Notes: a model not told the origin generated them from the sequence alone. DNA of 64,000 nt from Billgrantia saliphila (GCF_002930105.1 NZ_PJRN01000014.1:1-64000), one strand, 5' to 3'. Numbered from the stretch's first letter, positions 26,863-35,484 are shown. Numbers and translations are program-made.

Positions 26863-27324
26863 ACCCTTACTTCCCGATTAAAACGTACCGACTGCCATTT
26901 CCCTGGCAGCGCTGTTTCAGGCCCAACGGACCTGAGCTTGACATCAGGCTACCCGAATATCGGACTGATCGAAGTACAGCTTAATGCCTAGCGCCTCGTC
27001 CAGCCTGGTACCGGCAACGAATTCGACCGTTGACGGACCGCACGGCCCGAGCGGTTGAATCGCCATGCATGGCCCATGGCCTAAGTGACAGCGGTTTCGG
27101 CCGCACTTCGTTCTCATGAGCGCAGGGTACCGCATTGCTCTAATACAGAGAACGTTATAACATAACAAATAATTCAAACGCGCCGGACGACCCGAGCCCA
27201 CCGGGGCTGATGCCCCACGAAGCCATCGCTCGGCAAGACGCCCGGCACGATTGCCTCCCCTTCCAGCGCTCATTCCAGGTGCCACCCGAAAATTGCGCAG
27301 CCTCCCAAGCCAAGGAGTTGAAGA
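26863..27324. other. Intergenic region between mscS and aztD-like genes
   Basis: About 460 bases without a convincing gene. It contains the Zur-like site at 27154-27166. Open readings in it have no family features or ribosome-binding sites. Confidence 0.5.
27154..27166 (+). promoter_or_regulatory. Putative Zur operator
   Basis: GTTATAACATAAC matches the core of the proteobacterial zinc-uptake regulator box (GTTATA-N-TATAAC) at 12 of 13 positions. It sits in an AT-rich patch about 160 bases upstream of the aztD-like gene. Confidence 0.55.
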
Positions 27325-28548
27325 ATGAGAAGATCTACCTTGAGCCTAACCCTCCCCTTGCTGGCCGCCGGGCTGGCAGCCGGCAGCGCCCAGGCCGAGG
27401 AGGCCACAGCCTGGCGGTTGTTCATCGCCGACCACAGCGAGCCGGTAGTCCATGTCATCGACGCGGTGGAAGGCGAGCAACTGGCGTCGTTCGACATTCG
27501 TGGCCCGGCGTCGCTCTATCGCAGCCACAACGGCGAAGCCGTGTATGCGGTGCAGGGCTCGGCCGATGTCGTCACCGCCATTTCCACGGGCATCGCCTTT
27601 CATAACCACGGTGACCACGCCGATATCGAGGTCGAGGCGCCGCGGCTACTGGGAATCGAGATCGAAGGTGAGTACCCGGTGCACTTCGTGGAGCACCAAG
27701 GTCATTGGGCCGCATTCTTCGACAAGGAAGGCGTTGCCAGGATCTTCCGCGAGCGCGATGCACTGGCGGGAAGTGTCGAACTGCGTGAAGTGGATGTGGG
27801 CTCTCCCCACCACGGCGTGGTCGTGCCCTATGGCGACTACGATCTAATCTCCGAGCCGCACCCCGAGGACCCCTCGAACCTGCCCATCGGCATCCGGGCA
27901 CAGGATCGAAACGGCACTCCGCTGGGCGAACTGGCCGAATGCCCCGAGCTGCATGGCGAGGCGATGACGGGCAACCTGATGGCCTTCGCCTGCGAAACGG
28001 GCCTGCTGATCGTTCGCTCGGAGGGTGGCGAGCCATCCATCGAACATCTGCCCTATGCCGAAACCCTCCCGGAGGGCAAGACGACCACCCTGGTCGGCGG
28101 CCACGGGCTGCAATACTTCCTGGGCAACTTTCTCGACAGCCCGGACCAGAACGCCGTGGTGCTGATCGATCCGAGCGAAGAGGAAGCCTTCCGCCTGGTC
28201 GAGCTGCCCACTCGCCGCGTGCACTTCGCCGTCGACCCGATCCGGGCCCGCTACGCCTATGTGTTCACCGAAGACGGCCAGCTCCACCAGCTCGACGTAC
28301 TCGCCGGCGAGATCCGCCAATCGCTGCGGCTCACCGCCCCGTACTCGATGGACGGCCACTGGGGAGACCCGCGCCCGCGTGTGGCAGTGGCCGGCGAGCA
28401 TGTCTTCGTGACCGACCCGCTCGAGAGCAAGCTGCACCAGGTGGAAGCCACGAGCTTCGAGAAAGTCGGCGAGGTAGAAGTCGAAGGCACGCCCTTCAGC
28501 ATCGTGGCCGTAGGCGGTACCGGCACGGATCATGACCACAGCCATTGA
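27325..28548 (+). CDS. aztD: AztD-like periplasmic zinc metallochaperone
   Basis: 407 residues. A Sec signal peptide (LSLTLPLLAAGLAAGSAQA) precedes a beta-propeller with repeats such as VVHVIDAVEGEQLASFDIRG. His-rich segments suited to metal are GIAFHNHGDHADIE near residue 90, SPHHGVV, and a C-terminal GTDHDHSH. AztD collects zinc in the periplasm and passes it to the AztC binding protein of an AztABC importer. No aztABC genes are in the window, so it must serve an importer elsewhere. AAGGAGTTGAAGA precedes the ATG. It is convergent with a TonB receptor gene. Confidence 0.85.
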   Translation: MRRSTLSLTLPLLAAGLAAGSAQAEEATAWRLFIADHSEPVVHVIDAVEGEQLASFDIRGPASLYRSHNGEAVYAVQGSADVVTAISTGIAFHNHGDHADIEVEAPRLLGIEIEGEYPVHFVEHQGHWAAFFDKEGVARIFRERDALAGSVELREVDVGSPHHGVVVPYGDYDLISEPHPEDPSNLPIGIRAQDRNGTPLGELAECPELHGEAMTGNLMAFACETGLLIVRSEGGEPSIEHLPYAETLPEGKTTTLVGGHGLQYFLGNFLDSPDQNAVVLIDPSEEEAFRLVELPTRRVHFAVDPIRARYAYVFTEDGQLHQLDVLAGEIRQSLRLTAPYSMDGHWGDPRPRVAVAGEHVFVTDPLESKLHQVEATSFEKVGEVEVEGTPFSIVAVGGTGTDHDHSH

Positions 28549-28628
28549 AGACCGCCCGGGGCGAGTCGGCAAGCGCCGGCCCGCCCTCTTTCTCTTTCAC
28601 TCTCCCCTTCCCCGCTCTCCCTCCCTCG

Positions 28629-30806
28629 TCAGAACGTCATGCCAACCGTGGCTAACACGCTGCGCGGCGCACCGGGGAAGGTGGGCACGAACGAGCCACC
28701 GGAATCGTAGTAACGCTTGTCCCCAAGGTTCTGCACCATCATCTGCACCCGGTAGCGCTGCCCTTCCCCGAATCGGTAGATCGCATTGGCATCCCAGCGC
28801 GTGTAGGAAGGCAGCTCGAAGCTGTTGGCGGTGTTGGCCTCGCGCGTGCCCACGTAGATGGCGCCGAGCCCCACGCTGAGCCCCGAGGCACGGCCGGCGA
28901 AATCGTAGGTGGACCAGAAGCTGGCGGAACGACGCGGCGCATTGGCCACCAGGTTACCGACCAGCGCGGGGTCGCTGTCCTCGGTGATCTCCGTCTTGAG
29001 TTCCGTATAGCTGGCCAGAAGGCGCCACTGCGGCGTGACGGCGTAGGGCACATCCAGCTCCCAGCCGCGGCTGCGCTGCTCGCCGACCTGAATCACGTAA
29101 TTGAAGTCGTCCGGGTCCGACACCACACCGTTGCGACGGCGAATGTCGAACAGCGCCAGCGTGGGCTCCAAGCGGCCATCGAGCAGGCTCAGCTTGGTGC
29201 CCACCTCGGTTTGCCGCCCCCGCGAAGGAGACGGCAGGTTGCCCTCGCGCAGCATGCCGTTGGAGGGCTCGGTGAGGAAGGACTGCGCCCAGCTGGCATA
29301 CAGCGATACCTCCTCGCTGGGCGTCCAGGTGAGACCGACGCGGGGCGAGAACGCCTCGTCGGTACGTGTCAGGCGCCCTTCCACCGGCAGGTACTCGGCC
29401 CTGGCGCCGCTGCGCGAACGATCGTAGCGCCCCCCCAGCAACAGCCGCAACTGGCTGCCGAGCTTCAGCTCGTCCTGCAAGTACAGCCCGACGTTGTGAC
29501 TGTCGTAGTGCGAAGCGTCGTAAGGCTCCAGCGGGCCGCTGGGGGCCAGGCCATGCACCGGGTCGTACAGGTCGATCGGCAGGTTGACCGGGAAGCCCCC
29601 GGGGCCGAGGAAGGCCTGGGCCTCGAAGTCCCACTCGTCGTAGTGGTAGTCGGCGCCCAGCAGCACGCGGTGCCCCACCGCCCCCGTATCGAAGCGGCGC
29701 GACACCTCCGCCATCACCGAGGCGTCGGTCTGCTCGTCGATGCTGCGCTGGCGGCGGCGGTTGACCTGGGGGTCGTCCGTGTCGGCCCCGCTGATCGGCT
29801 CGAAGCCGTAGGGGTACCACAGCGCATCGGTGCGCGCCCACGACGCCTGCATCCCGCTGTGCAGCTCCCAGCCGCTGTCGAAGGCATGGTCCAGCACGAC
29901 GGAAGCCAGCGCGCTTTCGTTCTCCAGGCGTGCGTCCGGCTCGGCATAGTTGTTGTGAATCGGCACCTCGAGGAACAGCGGACTGTTGCCGAAGCCGCGG
30001 TCGAATGACGAGTCGCGCCGCCCCAGCTCCAGTTCGGCGGTGAGCGTGGTCTGCGGCGTGGGCTGCCACTGCACCACCGGTGAGATGAACTGGCTTTCGG
30101 CCTCCATGAAGTCACGGAAGCTGCCGCTATCCTGCCACGCCCCGGTGACCCGGTAGCTGACGGTATCGCTCAGTGGCCCCGTGGTATCGAAGGTGCCGCG
30201 GTAGAAATCGTAGCGCCCGCCGGTCAGGTCGAGACGCGTTTGCGCTTCGTCCAGCGGCTTCCTGGTAACCAGGTTGACCACCCCGCCCGGCTCGAAGCGG
30301 CCGTAGAGCGCGGAGGCCGGCCCCTTGAGCACCTCGATCTGCTCGATGTTCACCAGTTCGTCGACCGGCGCGAACACACTGCGGCGAAAGCCGTTCTTCA
30401 GGTTCGCCGAGGTGGCGAAACCGCGCAGGCGGAAGCGGTCGTTGCTGCCACCCCAGCCGACCTGTGGCGTGACACCGGGCACGGTGCGCACGGCCTCGCC
30501 GAAGGTGGTGACGCCCCGATCCTCGATCAGCTCACGGGTCACCGTCTGGATGGAGAAAGGCGTTTCCTTGACCAGGGTATCGCTCTTGTTGGCCGTAGGC
30601 GCCACCACGTCGCGGTAGGCGCGCTCGCGCGTGCCCAGCACAGTGATCGCCTCCAGCTCGTAGTCGGAGCCGCTCGTCAGCTCCTGGGCACCAGCGCCTG
30701 CCACGGGCAGGCCGACCAACAGCACGAACGAGGCACGCAGGCACACGGGGCCGAAGCGCGCGGCAACGGCACCAGGACAAAGGGAAAGTTTTATCGTGTT
30801 CACCAT
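28629..30806 (-). CDS. TonB-dependent outer-membrane receptor, siderophore type
   Basis: 725 residues: signal peptide, then plug domain with KETPFSIQTVTRELIEDRGVTTFGEAVRTVPGV and the conserved IEQIEVLKGPASALYGRFEPGGVVNLVTRKP, then a 22-strand barrel ending in Phe (SVLATVGMTF). The TonB-box region is near residues 50-56 (EAITVLG). This group usually imports ferric siderophores. Its head-to-tail position with aztD and the palindrome upstream raise the possibility of a zinc-complex (zincophore) substrate. Confidence 0.92.
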   Translation of the reverse strand: MVNTIKLSLCPGAVAARFGPVCLRASFVLLVGLPVAGAGAQELTSGSDYELEAITVLGTRERAYRDVVAPTANKSDTLVKETPFSIQTVTRELIEDRGVTTFGEAVRTVPGVTPQVGWGGSNDRFRLRGFATSANLKNGFRRSVFAPVDELVNIEQIEVLKGPASALYGRFEPGGVVNLVTRKPLDEAQTRLDLTGGRYDFYRGTFDTTGPLSDTVSYRVTGAWQDSGSFRDFMEAESQFISPVVQWQPTPQTTLTAELELGRRDSSFDRGFGNSPLFLEVPIHNNYAEPDARLENESALASVVLDHAFDSGWELHSGMQASWARTDALWYPYGFEPISGADTDDPQVNRRRQRSIDEQTDASVMAEVSRRFDTGAVGHRVLLGADYHYDEWDFEAQAFLGPGGFPVNLPIDLYDPVHGLAPSGPLEPYDASHYDSHNVGLYLQDELKLGSQLRLLLGGRYDRSRSGARAEYLPVEGRLTRTDEAFSPRVGLTWTPSEEVSLYASWAQSFLTEPSNGMLREGNLPSPSRGRQTEVGTKLSLLDGRLEPTLALFDIRRRNGVVSDPDDFNYVIQVGEQRSRGWELDVPYAVTPQWRLLASYTELKTEITEDSDPALVGNLVANAPRRSASFWSTYDFAGRASGLSVGLGAIYVGTREANTANSFELPSYTRWDANAIYRFGEGQRYRVQMMVQNLGDKRYYDSGGSFVPTFPGAPRSVLATVGMTF

Positions 30807-30875
30807 CGATCCTTACGAAGGAAGTGAAGTCCTGACCGCAACCTGGAGCGGTACGCGACAGGTTTTGTGTTTTTA

Positions 30876-30895
30876 TGCAATGTAATAACATTGCA
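30876..30895 (-). promoter_or_regulatory. Palindrome upstream of the TonB receptor, Zur/Fur-type candidate
   Basis: TGCAATGTAATAACATTGCA has perfect 8-bp arms around a 4-base centre and lies 70 bases before the receptor start. It shares the ATGT-ATAACAT look of Zur boxes but is shorter than the full consensus. Confidence 0.45.
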
Positions 30896-30977
30896 CTAAA
30901 CCTTCCCAAAAATTCAAGCGAACAACAATCAATGGCCCTACCCCGGCACTCAAGCTTGGCAACCGTCGCGACCTGAC

Positions 30978-31775
30978 TCAGCGCTTGTCGTACTCGTCGT
31001 GGCGGCGCCACCATATACCCGTCTCGTTGCGCCCCCTGGGAGCGCGATCGAGCCACTGATACATACCCCACAGGCCATCCAGCCCGCGCGCATAGGTGGA
31101 ATAGGTGTGGTAGATGATGTCATCTGCGAGCACGAATGCGCTCATGCCCGGTCTTTCGCGCGTGTACGCGGCCTTGTCCGTTCCGCTCATGGCAGCGCCA
31201 ACACTGTCCCCATCGGGTATCGATCGCGAGGGTATCTCGGTGACAGGCTGGTCGCTATCGCGTAACTGACTCGCCGGCTCGCGCCGGTAGTTGTATTCGA
31301 TACTATCCTCGCGCTGCTGCTCCTCGGTGATCGAGACATTGAAGTCGAAGTTGAAGTCGCTGCCAAATGAGGACGCCCAGGGAAAGGTCCAACCCATCCG
31401 CCGTTGGTACGCCTGCAGCTTCGCGAGCGGCGCCCGCGACACCGCCCACAGCATCACGTCATGGTTGGCCAAGTGGTCGGTGATGCCATTGAAGCCATCC
31501 GCGATCGCCGAGCAGGATGGACAGCCCACCGTGTAGTCGGGCCCGAACATGAAGTGGTAAACGAGGAGCTGCGAACGCCCGCGAAAAAGATCCACCAACG
31601 CGGCGCTTCCTTCGTCGGTCTCGAATCGGTACGCCTTGTCGATACGGACCCATGGCAGCGCTTGCCGTCGCCGCGCCAGTTCGTCGCTGCGTTGCGTCAA
31701 CTCCTTCTCAGCCTGTAGCAGTTCGAGCCGTGCTGCCAGCCACTCTTCACGTGTTCCGATCATGTGTGTCGTCAT
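30978..31775 (-). CDS. DUF899 family thioredoxin-like protein
   Basis: 265 residues. DUF899 hallmarks are the N-terminal helix EEWLAARLELLQAEKELTQRSDELARRRQALPWV, LLVYHFMFGPDYTVGCPSCSAIADGFNG (thioredoxin-like fold with CPSC) and the C-terminal GIWWRRHDEYDK. The family is poorly characterised and is likely redox-linked. The ATG at 31775 was preferred to a longer reading because it gives the standard family start. It is divergent from a TPR/HTH regulator. Confidence 0.9.
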   Translation of the reverse strand: MTTHMIGTREEWLAARLELLQAEKELTQRSDELARRRQALPWVRIDKAYRFETDEGSAALVDLFRGRSQLLVYHFMFGPDYTVGCPSCSAIADGFNGITDHLANHDVMLWAVSRAPLAKLQAYQRRMGWTFPWASSFGSDFNFDFNVSITEEQQREDSIEYNYRREPASQLRDSDQPVTEIPSRSIPDGDSVGAAMSGTDKAAYTRERPGMSAFVLADDIIYHTYSTYARGLDGLWGMYQWLDRAPRGRNETGIWWRRHDEYDKR

Positions 31776-31903
31776 CGTTTTTCTCTCCCTTCGCCAGTGC
31801 CACTGTTCGTTCCATCCCAATAAGACGCGCTCCTTCGCGGTCATGAGATACCTTTAGTGCCAGATAACCGAACGGTGGGAGTAACAAGTTTGGCGGGATT
31901 CCG

Positions 31904-33124
31904 ATGGACTCACTGATCATGGCCGCGGCACGTGCGCTCACCGTGGGTGACCCCCTCGGCGCCCTGAACCTGGTCGCCCTGCGTGACGACGCGCCTGCGC
32001 TCGCGCTACGCGGGATCTCGATGGCGCAGCTCGGCGATTTCGCCAGCGCCAAGCGGCTCCTGCGTCGTGCAGCGCGCGCCTTCAGCCCGAAGGACGCCGT
32101 GGCCCGCGCGCGGTGCATCGTCGCCGAAGCCGAGATCGCCCTCGTCTCGCGCGACCTGGGCGGGTCCGCCAGGGCCCTCGACACGGCACGGGCGACGCTC
32201 GACGCGTACGGCGACCGGGTCAACGCCGCGCATGCGCGGCATCTCGAAGCCCGCCGCTTGCTGCTCATAGGGCGCTTCGACGAGGCGGAACGCATGATCG
32301 CCGATCTCGATCTTTCCCCCTTCCCGCCCGCCTTGAGAATCGCCCACGAACTCGTGGTGCTGGGCATCGCGACGCGCCGCCTGCGCACCCAGGCTGCGCG
32401 TGACGCCCTCGCCCGGGCCGAGCGCGACGCCCAGCGTGCCGGCATTCCCGCGCTGACGGCGGAAGTCGAAAGCGCCCGCCACGTGCTGGACACTCCCGCC
32501 GCACGCCTGGTGGCGCATGGCGAAGAACGGCTCCTGCTGCTCGACGAGGTCGAAGCCCTGCTGGCGTCGAAGGCGCTCGTCGTGGACGCCTGTCGCCACG
32601 GCGTGCGTAGCGCTGACACGACGGTCTCACTCACCGGCCGCCCCGTGCTGTTCGCCCTCGCCCGTCTGCTGGGCGAAGCCTGGCCGAGCGACGTGCCGAG
32701 GGAGACGCTCATCGCCCGGGCATTCCGCACGGCGTACGCCGACGAGTCGCATCGTGCGCGGCTGCGTGTCGAAATCGGGCGCCTTCGCTCGGCGCTTGCT
32801 TCGCTCGCCGACGTGCGCGCGACGAAACGTGGCTATGCGCTGATACCGCGCCACGCTCCTGAAGTCGCGGTACTGGCACGGCCGTTCGAAGAGAAGCACG
32901 CCGCAGTGCTCGCCCTGCTGGCGGACGGCGAGCCGTGGTCGAGCTCGGCCCTGGCGCTTGCGCTCGACACCAGCCAGCGCACCGTGCAGCGCGCGCTCGA
33001 TTCGCTGGCGGAAGAAGGCAAGGTGCAGGCGTACGGGCGCGGGCGGTCGCGCCGCTGGCTGACCCCGCCGCTGCCGGGATTCACGACAACCTTGTTACTC
33101 CCCGGTTTCCTGCCGGGTGATTAG
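31904..33124 (+). CDS. TPR-like and winged-helix putative regulator
   Basis: 406 residues, no close family recalled. Residues 1-200 look like an alpha-helical repeat array (ALRGISMAQLGDFASAKRLLRRAARAF, then similar units). Residues 245-310 resemble an OmpR/BTAD-like DNA-binding region (TGRPVLFALARLLGEAW, RLRVEIGRLRSAL, TKRGYALIP). Residues 330-390 form a clear winged helix (SSALALALDTSQRTVQRALDSLAEEGKVQAYGRGRSRRW). It is 36 bases from the propeller gene, which it probably controls. Codon use is very GC-rich with many Arg/Ala, suggesting a different recent origin. Confidence 0.7.
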   Translation: MDSLIMAAARALTVGDPLGALNLVALRDDAPALALRGISMAQLGDFASAKRLLRRAARAFSPKDAVARARCIVAEAEIALVSRDLGGSARALDTARATLDAYGDRVNAAHARHLEARRLLLIGRFDEAERMIADLDLSPFPPALRIAHELVVLGIATRRLRTQAARDALARAERDAQRAGIPALTAEVESARHVLDTPAARLVAHGEERLLLLDEVEALLASKALVVDACRHGVRSADTTVSLTGRPVLFALARLLGEAWPSDVPRETLIARAFRTAYADESHRARLRVEIGRLRSALASLADVRATKRGYALIPRHAPEVAVLARPFEEKHAAVLALLADGEPWSSSALALALDTSQRTVQRALDSLAEEGKVQAYGRGRSRRWLTPPLPGFTTTLLLPGFLPGD

Positions 33125-33159
33125 GCTGACAACACCTACCGAGTAACGAGGACTACGCA

Positions 33160-33792
33160 ATGAACCGCTCCACCGCTGAAATTCTCCGTGAATATGGCCC
33201 GTTCCCCGGCGTCGAGAACGTGCACGGCGTCACGTTCGATGGCCAGCACGTCTGGTTCGCTACCGGCGACACGTTGAGCGCGCTCGATCCTGCAAGCGGA
33301 CAGACATCGCGACACCTTGAAGTCTCCGCACAGGCGGGCACGGCCTTCGACGGCCGGCACCTGTTCCAGATCGCCGATGAGCGTATCCAGCGAATCGACC
33401 CCGACAGCGGACGCGTGCTCGCCACGATCCCGGCTCCTCCGGGCGGTGGTCACTCCGGGCTCGCCTGGGCCGAAGGAGCACTCTGGGTGGGGCAGTATCG
33501 TGAGCGGAAGATCCGGCAGCTCGACCCCGATACCGGAGCGATTCTGCGCACCATCGAGACCAACCGCTTCGTTACCGGCGTCACCTGGGTGGATGACGAG
33601 TTGTGGCACGGTACGTGGGAAGACGACGCAAGCGATCTGCGGCGCATCGATCCCGACACGGGCGAGGTACTGGAGAGTCTCGAGATGCCGCCGGGGATGG
33701 GAGTGTCGGGGCTCGAAGCCGATGGCGATCGGTTCTACTGCGGAGGCGGAAGCAGCGGTAAGCTGAGGGTCGTCCGCCGTCATCAAAAATAA
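33160..33792 (+). CDS. Small beta-propeller protein (YncE/glutamine-cyclotransferase-like)
   Basis: 210 residues, no signal peptide. About five repeats follow the pattern W-x-x-x-G-x-x-x-x-x-L-D-P-x-x-G, for example TLSALDPASGQTSRHL, RIQRIDPDSGRVLATI, KIRQLDPDTGAILRTI and DLRRIDPDTGEVLESL. This is the signature of YVTN/YncE-like or glutamine cyclotransferase-like propellers, here short. Enzymatic activity is not evident. AACGAGGA precedes the ATG. Paired with the TPR/HTH gene. Confidence 0.75.
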   Translation: MNRSTAEILREYGPFPGVENVHGVTFDGQHVWFATGDTLSALDPASGQTSRHLEVSAQAGTAFDGRHLFQIADERIQRIDPDSGRVLATIPAPPGGGHSGLAWAEGALWVGQYRERKIRQLDPDTGAILRTIETNRFVTGVTWVDDELWHGTWEDDASDLRRIDPDTGEVLESLEMPPGMGVSGLEADGDRFYCGGGSSGKLRVVRRHQK

Positions 33793-33976
33793 ACGAAAAA
33801 CCTTTTGACCCACGGTGCCCAAGCGTGACACCTTGGGTCAGCTGGTAAGCAAGTGGCATAGTTTCAGTAGCGTTCGAATTCTTTCGGCAGCCTGTAAGTT
33901 ATCCCTGTTCACCCGCTACACATCTGGGTAACACCAGGAACATTGCAAGGCGCGATTGCGCGAAAGGATTCAAGAC

Positions 33977-34180
33977 ATGGCAACTGGTACAGTGAAGTGG
34001 TTCAACGACTCCAAAGGTTTCGGTTTCATTACTCCTACCGATGGTGGCGATGATCTCTTTGCCCACTTCTCCGAAATTCAATCGGAAGGCTTCAAGTCCC
34101 TGCAGGAAGGTCAAACCGTCTCCTTCGACGTGACCCAGGGCAAGAAAGGCCTCCAGGCTTCGAACATCAAACTCGCCTGA
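33977..34180 (+). CDS. cspA: Cold-shock protein CspA family, copy 1
   Basis: 67 residues, the normal size. RNP1 is KGFGFIT and RNP2 is DLFAHF; the start [16 protein letters not shown] is diagnostic. It binds single-stranded RNA/DNA and melts RNA structure in the cold. The ATG follows CGAAAGGATTCAAGAC. It has a 174-base leader, long for such a small gene, as seen for cold-regulated csp messages. It differs from copy 2 at only a few residues (T/A, L/V, S/A, T/S, K/T). Confidence 0.97.
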   Translation: MATGTVKWFNDSKGFGFITPTDGGDDLFAHFSEIQSEGFKSLQEGQTVSFDVTQGKKGLQASNIKLA

Positions 34181-34221
34181 CCGAACGGTCACGAGTTTTC
34201 GAACCTTCCCGGTTCGATATC

Positions 34222-34243
34222 AAGGCCCGCCTAGGCGGGCCTT
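34222..34243 (+). terminator. Terminator of cspA copy 1
   Basis: Perfect self-complementary arms AAGGCCCGCCT / AGGCGGGCCTT followed by a short T-containing run (TGTTGCGTT). The same hairpin occurs after copy 2. Confidence 0.75.
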
Positions 34244-34500
34244 GTTGCGTTCAGGGGCTGGCGTGGCGGAATTAATTTCAGCAAAACCAGGCGGTTAAAA
34301 CCGACGCAAAAAATAAAAAAGAAAACTTTTGACCCATGGCACCCAAGCATGACACCGTGGGTTCAGCTGGTAGCAAGCAGTACGGTTTCAGTAGCGTTCG
34401 GATTCATTCGGCAGCCTGTAATTGAACCTTGTTTTACCCGCGGCACATCTGGGTAAAACCAGGAATATTGCAAGGCGCTAAATGCGCGAAAGGATTTATT

Positions 34501-34704
34501 ATGACGACTGGAACAGTCAAGTGGTTCAACGATTCCAAAGGTTTCGGCTTCATTACTCCCGCCGATGGCGGTGACGATGTCTTTGCCCATTTCTCCGAAA
34601 TTCAGGCAGAAGGCTTCAAGTCCCTGCAGGAAGGTCAAAGCGTCTCCTTCGACGTGACCCAGGGCAAGAAAGGCCTTCAGGCTTCGAACATCACACTCGC
34701 CTGA
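34501..34704 (+). CDS. cspA: Cold-shock protein CspA family, copy 2
   Basis: 67 residues with [16 protein letters not shown] and the DVFAHF RNA-binding motifs. The leader is again 174 bases and carries the same conserved blocks as copy 1, so both may respond to the same signal. Upstream of the ATG is CGAAAGGATTTATT. Substitutions relative to copy 1 are conservative, so both are likely functional. Confidence 0.97.
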   Translation: MTTGTVKWFNDSKGFGFITPADGGDDVFAHFSEIQAEGFKSLQEGQSVSFDVTQGKKGLQASNITLA

Positions 34705-34745
34705 CCTAACGGTCACGAGTTTTCGAACCTCCCCGGTTCGATATC

Positions 34746-34767
34746 AAGGCCCGCCTAGGCGGGCCTT
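34746..34767 (+). terminator. Terminator of cspA copy 2
   Basis: Same 11-bp-arm palindrome AAGGCCCGCCT / AGGCGGGCCTT followed by TGTTGCGTTT. Confidence 0.75.
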
Positions 34768-34814
34768 GTTGCGTTTGGCCCTACTCGGCCAAAGTCGCTC
34801 GCCCTGAGCGGCGC

Positions 34815-34958
34815 TTACGAGCCGCCTCGCATGGCGTCGGACTCAGTAGCCACGGTGAAGCGCTGGCGCACATGGGCAGGGCGCTCGAGCTCGTCGACCA
34901 GGGCGATGGCGTAGTCCTCGAACGAAATGCTGGAGCCGTTCTCATCGGCCAGCAGTCC
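34815..34958 (-). pseudogene. C-terminal fragment of an NAD(P)H-binding oxidoreductase
   Basis: About 47 codons read on the minus strand: [20 protein letters not shown], then [16 protein letters not shown] and a stop. This is the usual end of NAD(P)-dependent epimerase/YwnB-like proteins. No upstream part is present; the sequence before it does not continue the frame. A relic left after deletion. Confidence 0.6.
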
Positions 34959-35128
34959 TTATCTATCGATTCCCTCTTTACCCTTACGTGACACGGAACC
35001 CTGTAGGCCATAACTGACCATCCTGTAAGTCATGTCTCAACCTGGCCCTGGCCGGTAGCCAGCGGTGCGAAGCGCGCGATAATCGACAACCACACCATGG
35101 GGCACGGTCAAGGCATAAGGAGAAATTC

Positions 35129-35383
35129 ATGGATCTAGCGAAGATTGGCGACAAGGTGGCCTGCTCCTGCAAGGGCGGACCGCATCGCATCGTTTCCGGT
35201 GCCTCCACGGCCAAGGTAGACGGCATTCCCATCGCCAGGGTCGGCGACAAGAGTTCCTGCGGCGCCAGCATTACCGTCGGCGTCGCCTGGTATCCCATCG
35301 AGGGCTCGCCTGCTGCCGTTCATGGCAGTGCCACGTCCTGCGGCGGCCAGGTCATCACGGGTTGCAGCACTCAGGTTGGTTAG
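35129..35383 (+). CDS. PAAR-domain protein, orphan
   Basis: 84 residues. Short PAAR-type repeats with Gly-Asp turns (KIGDKVACSCKGGPHRIVSG, GIPIARVGDKSSCG, GSPAAVHGSATSCGGQVITG). PAAR proteins cap the VgrG spike of type VI secretion systems and usually bind zinc; here there are five Cys. No toxin extension and no other T6SS gene are in the window, so it is a stand-alone spike tip or a remnant cargo adaptor. A strong AAGGAGAAATTC precedes the ATG. Confidence 0.8.
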   Translation: MDLAKIGDKVACSCKGGPHRIVSGASTAKVDGIPIARVGDKSSCGASITVGVAWYPIEGSPAAVHGSATSCGGQVITGCSTQVG

Positions 35384-35484
35384 CCCCGCGCTGCGGCTCG
35401 ATGAAGGCTACCTTCAGATTGGCGATATCCTCTCGACATTGAGCGTGAGCGCCTTGAAGCGCTCGCCCCTCATCGCCTTGTAAG

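Larger units (their letters stand above)
33803..34243 (+). repeat. Tandem cspA unit, copy 1
   Basis: Leader, gene and terminator, repeated with high similarity exactly 524 bases downstream (34327-34767). The 174-base leader, the coding region and the hairpin all keep the same spacing. Confidence 0.9.
34327..34767 (+). repeat. Tandem cspA unit, copy 2
   Basis: Second copy of the 524-base-period unit, with conserved leader blocks such as TTTCAGTAGCGTTCG, CGGCAGCCTGTAA, CACATCTGGGTAA and ATTGCAAGGCGC. Confidence 0.9.

Noticed and set aside
26944..27285. 113-codon minus-strand frame between mscS and aztD
   Set aside because: No ribosome-binding site, mixed composition and no recognisable domain; it also overlaps the Zur-like site.
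28954..30069. 371-codon minus-strand frame within the TonB receptor
   Set aside because: Out-of-frame shadow; the receptor frame runs intact from signal peptide to terminal Phe.
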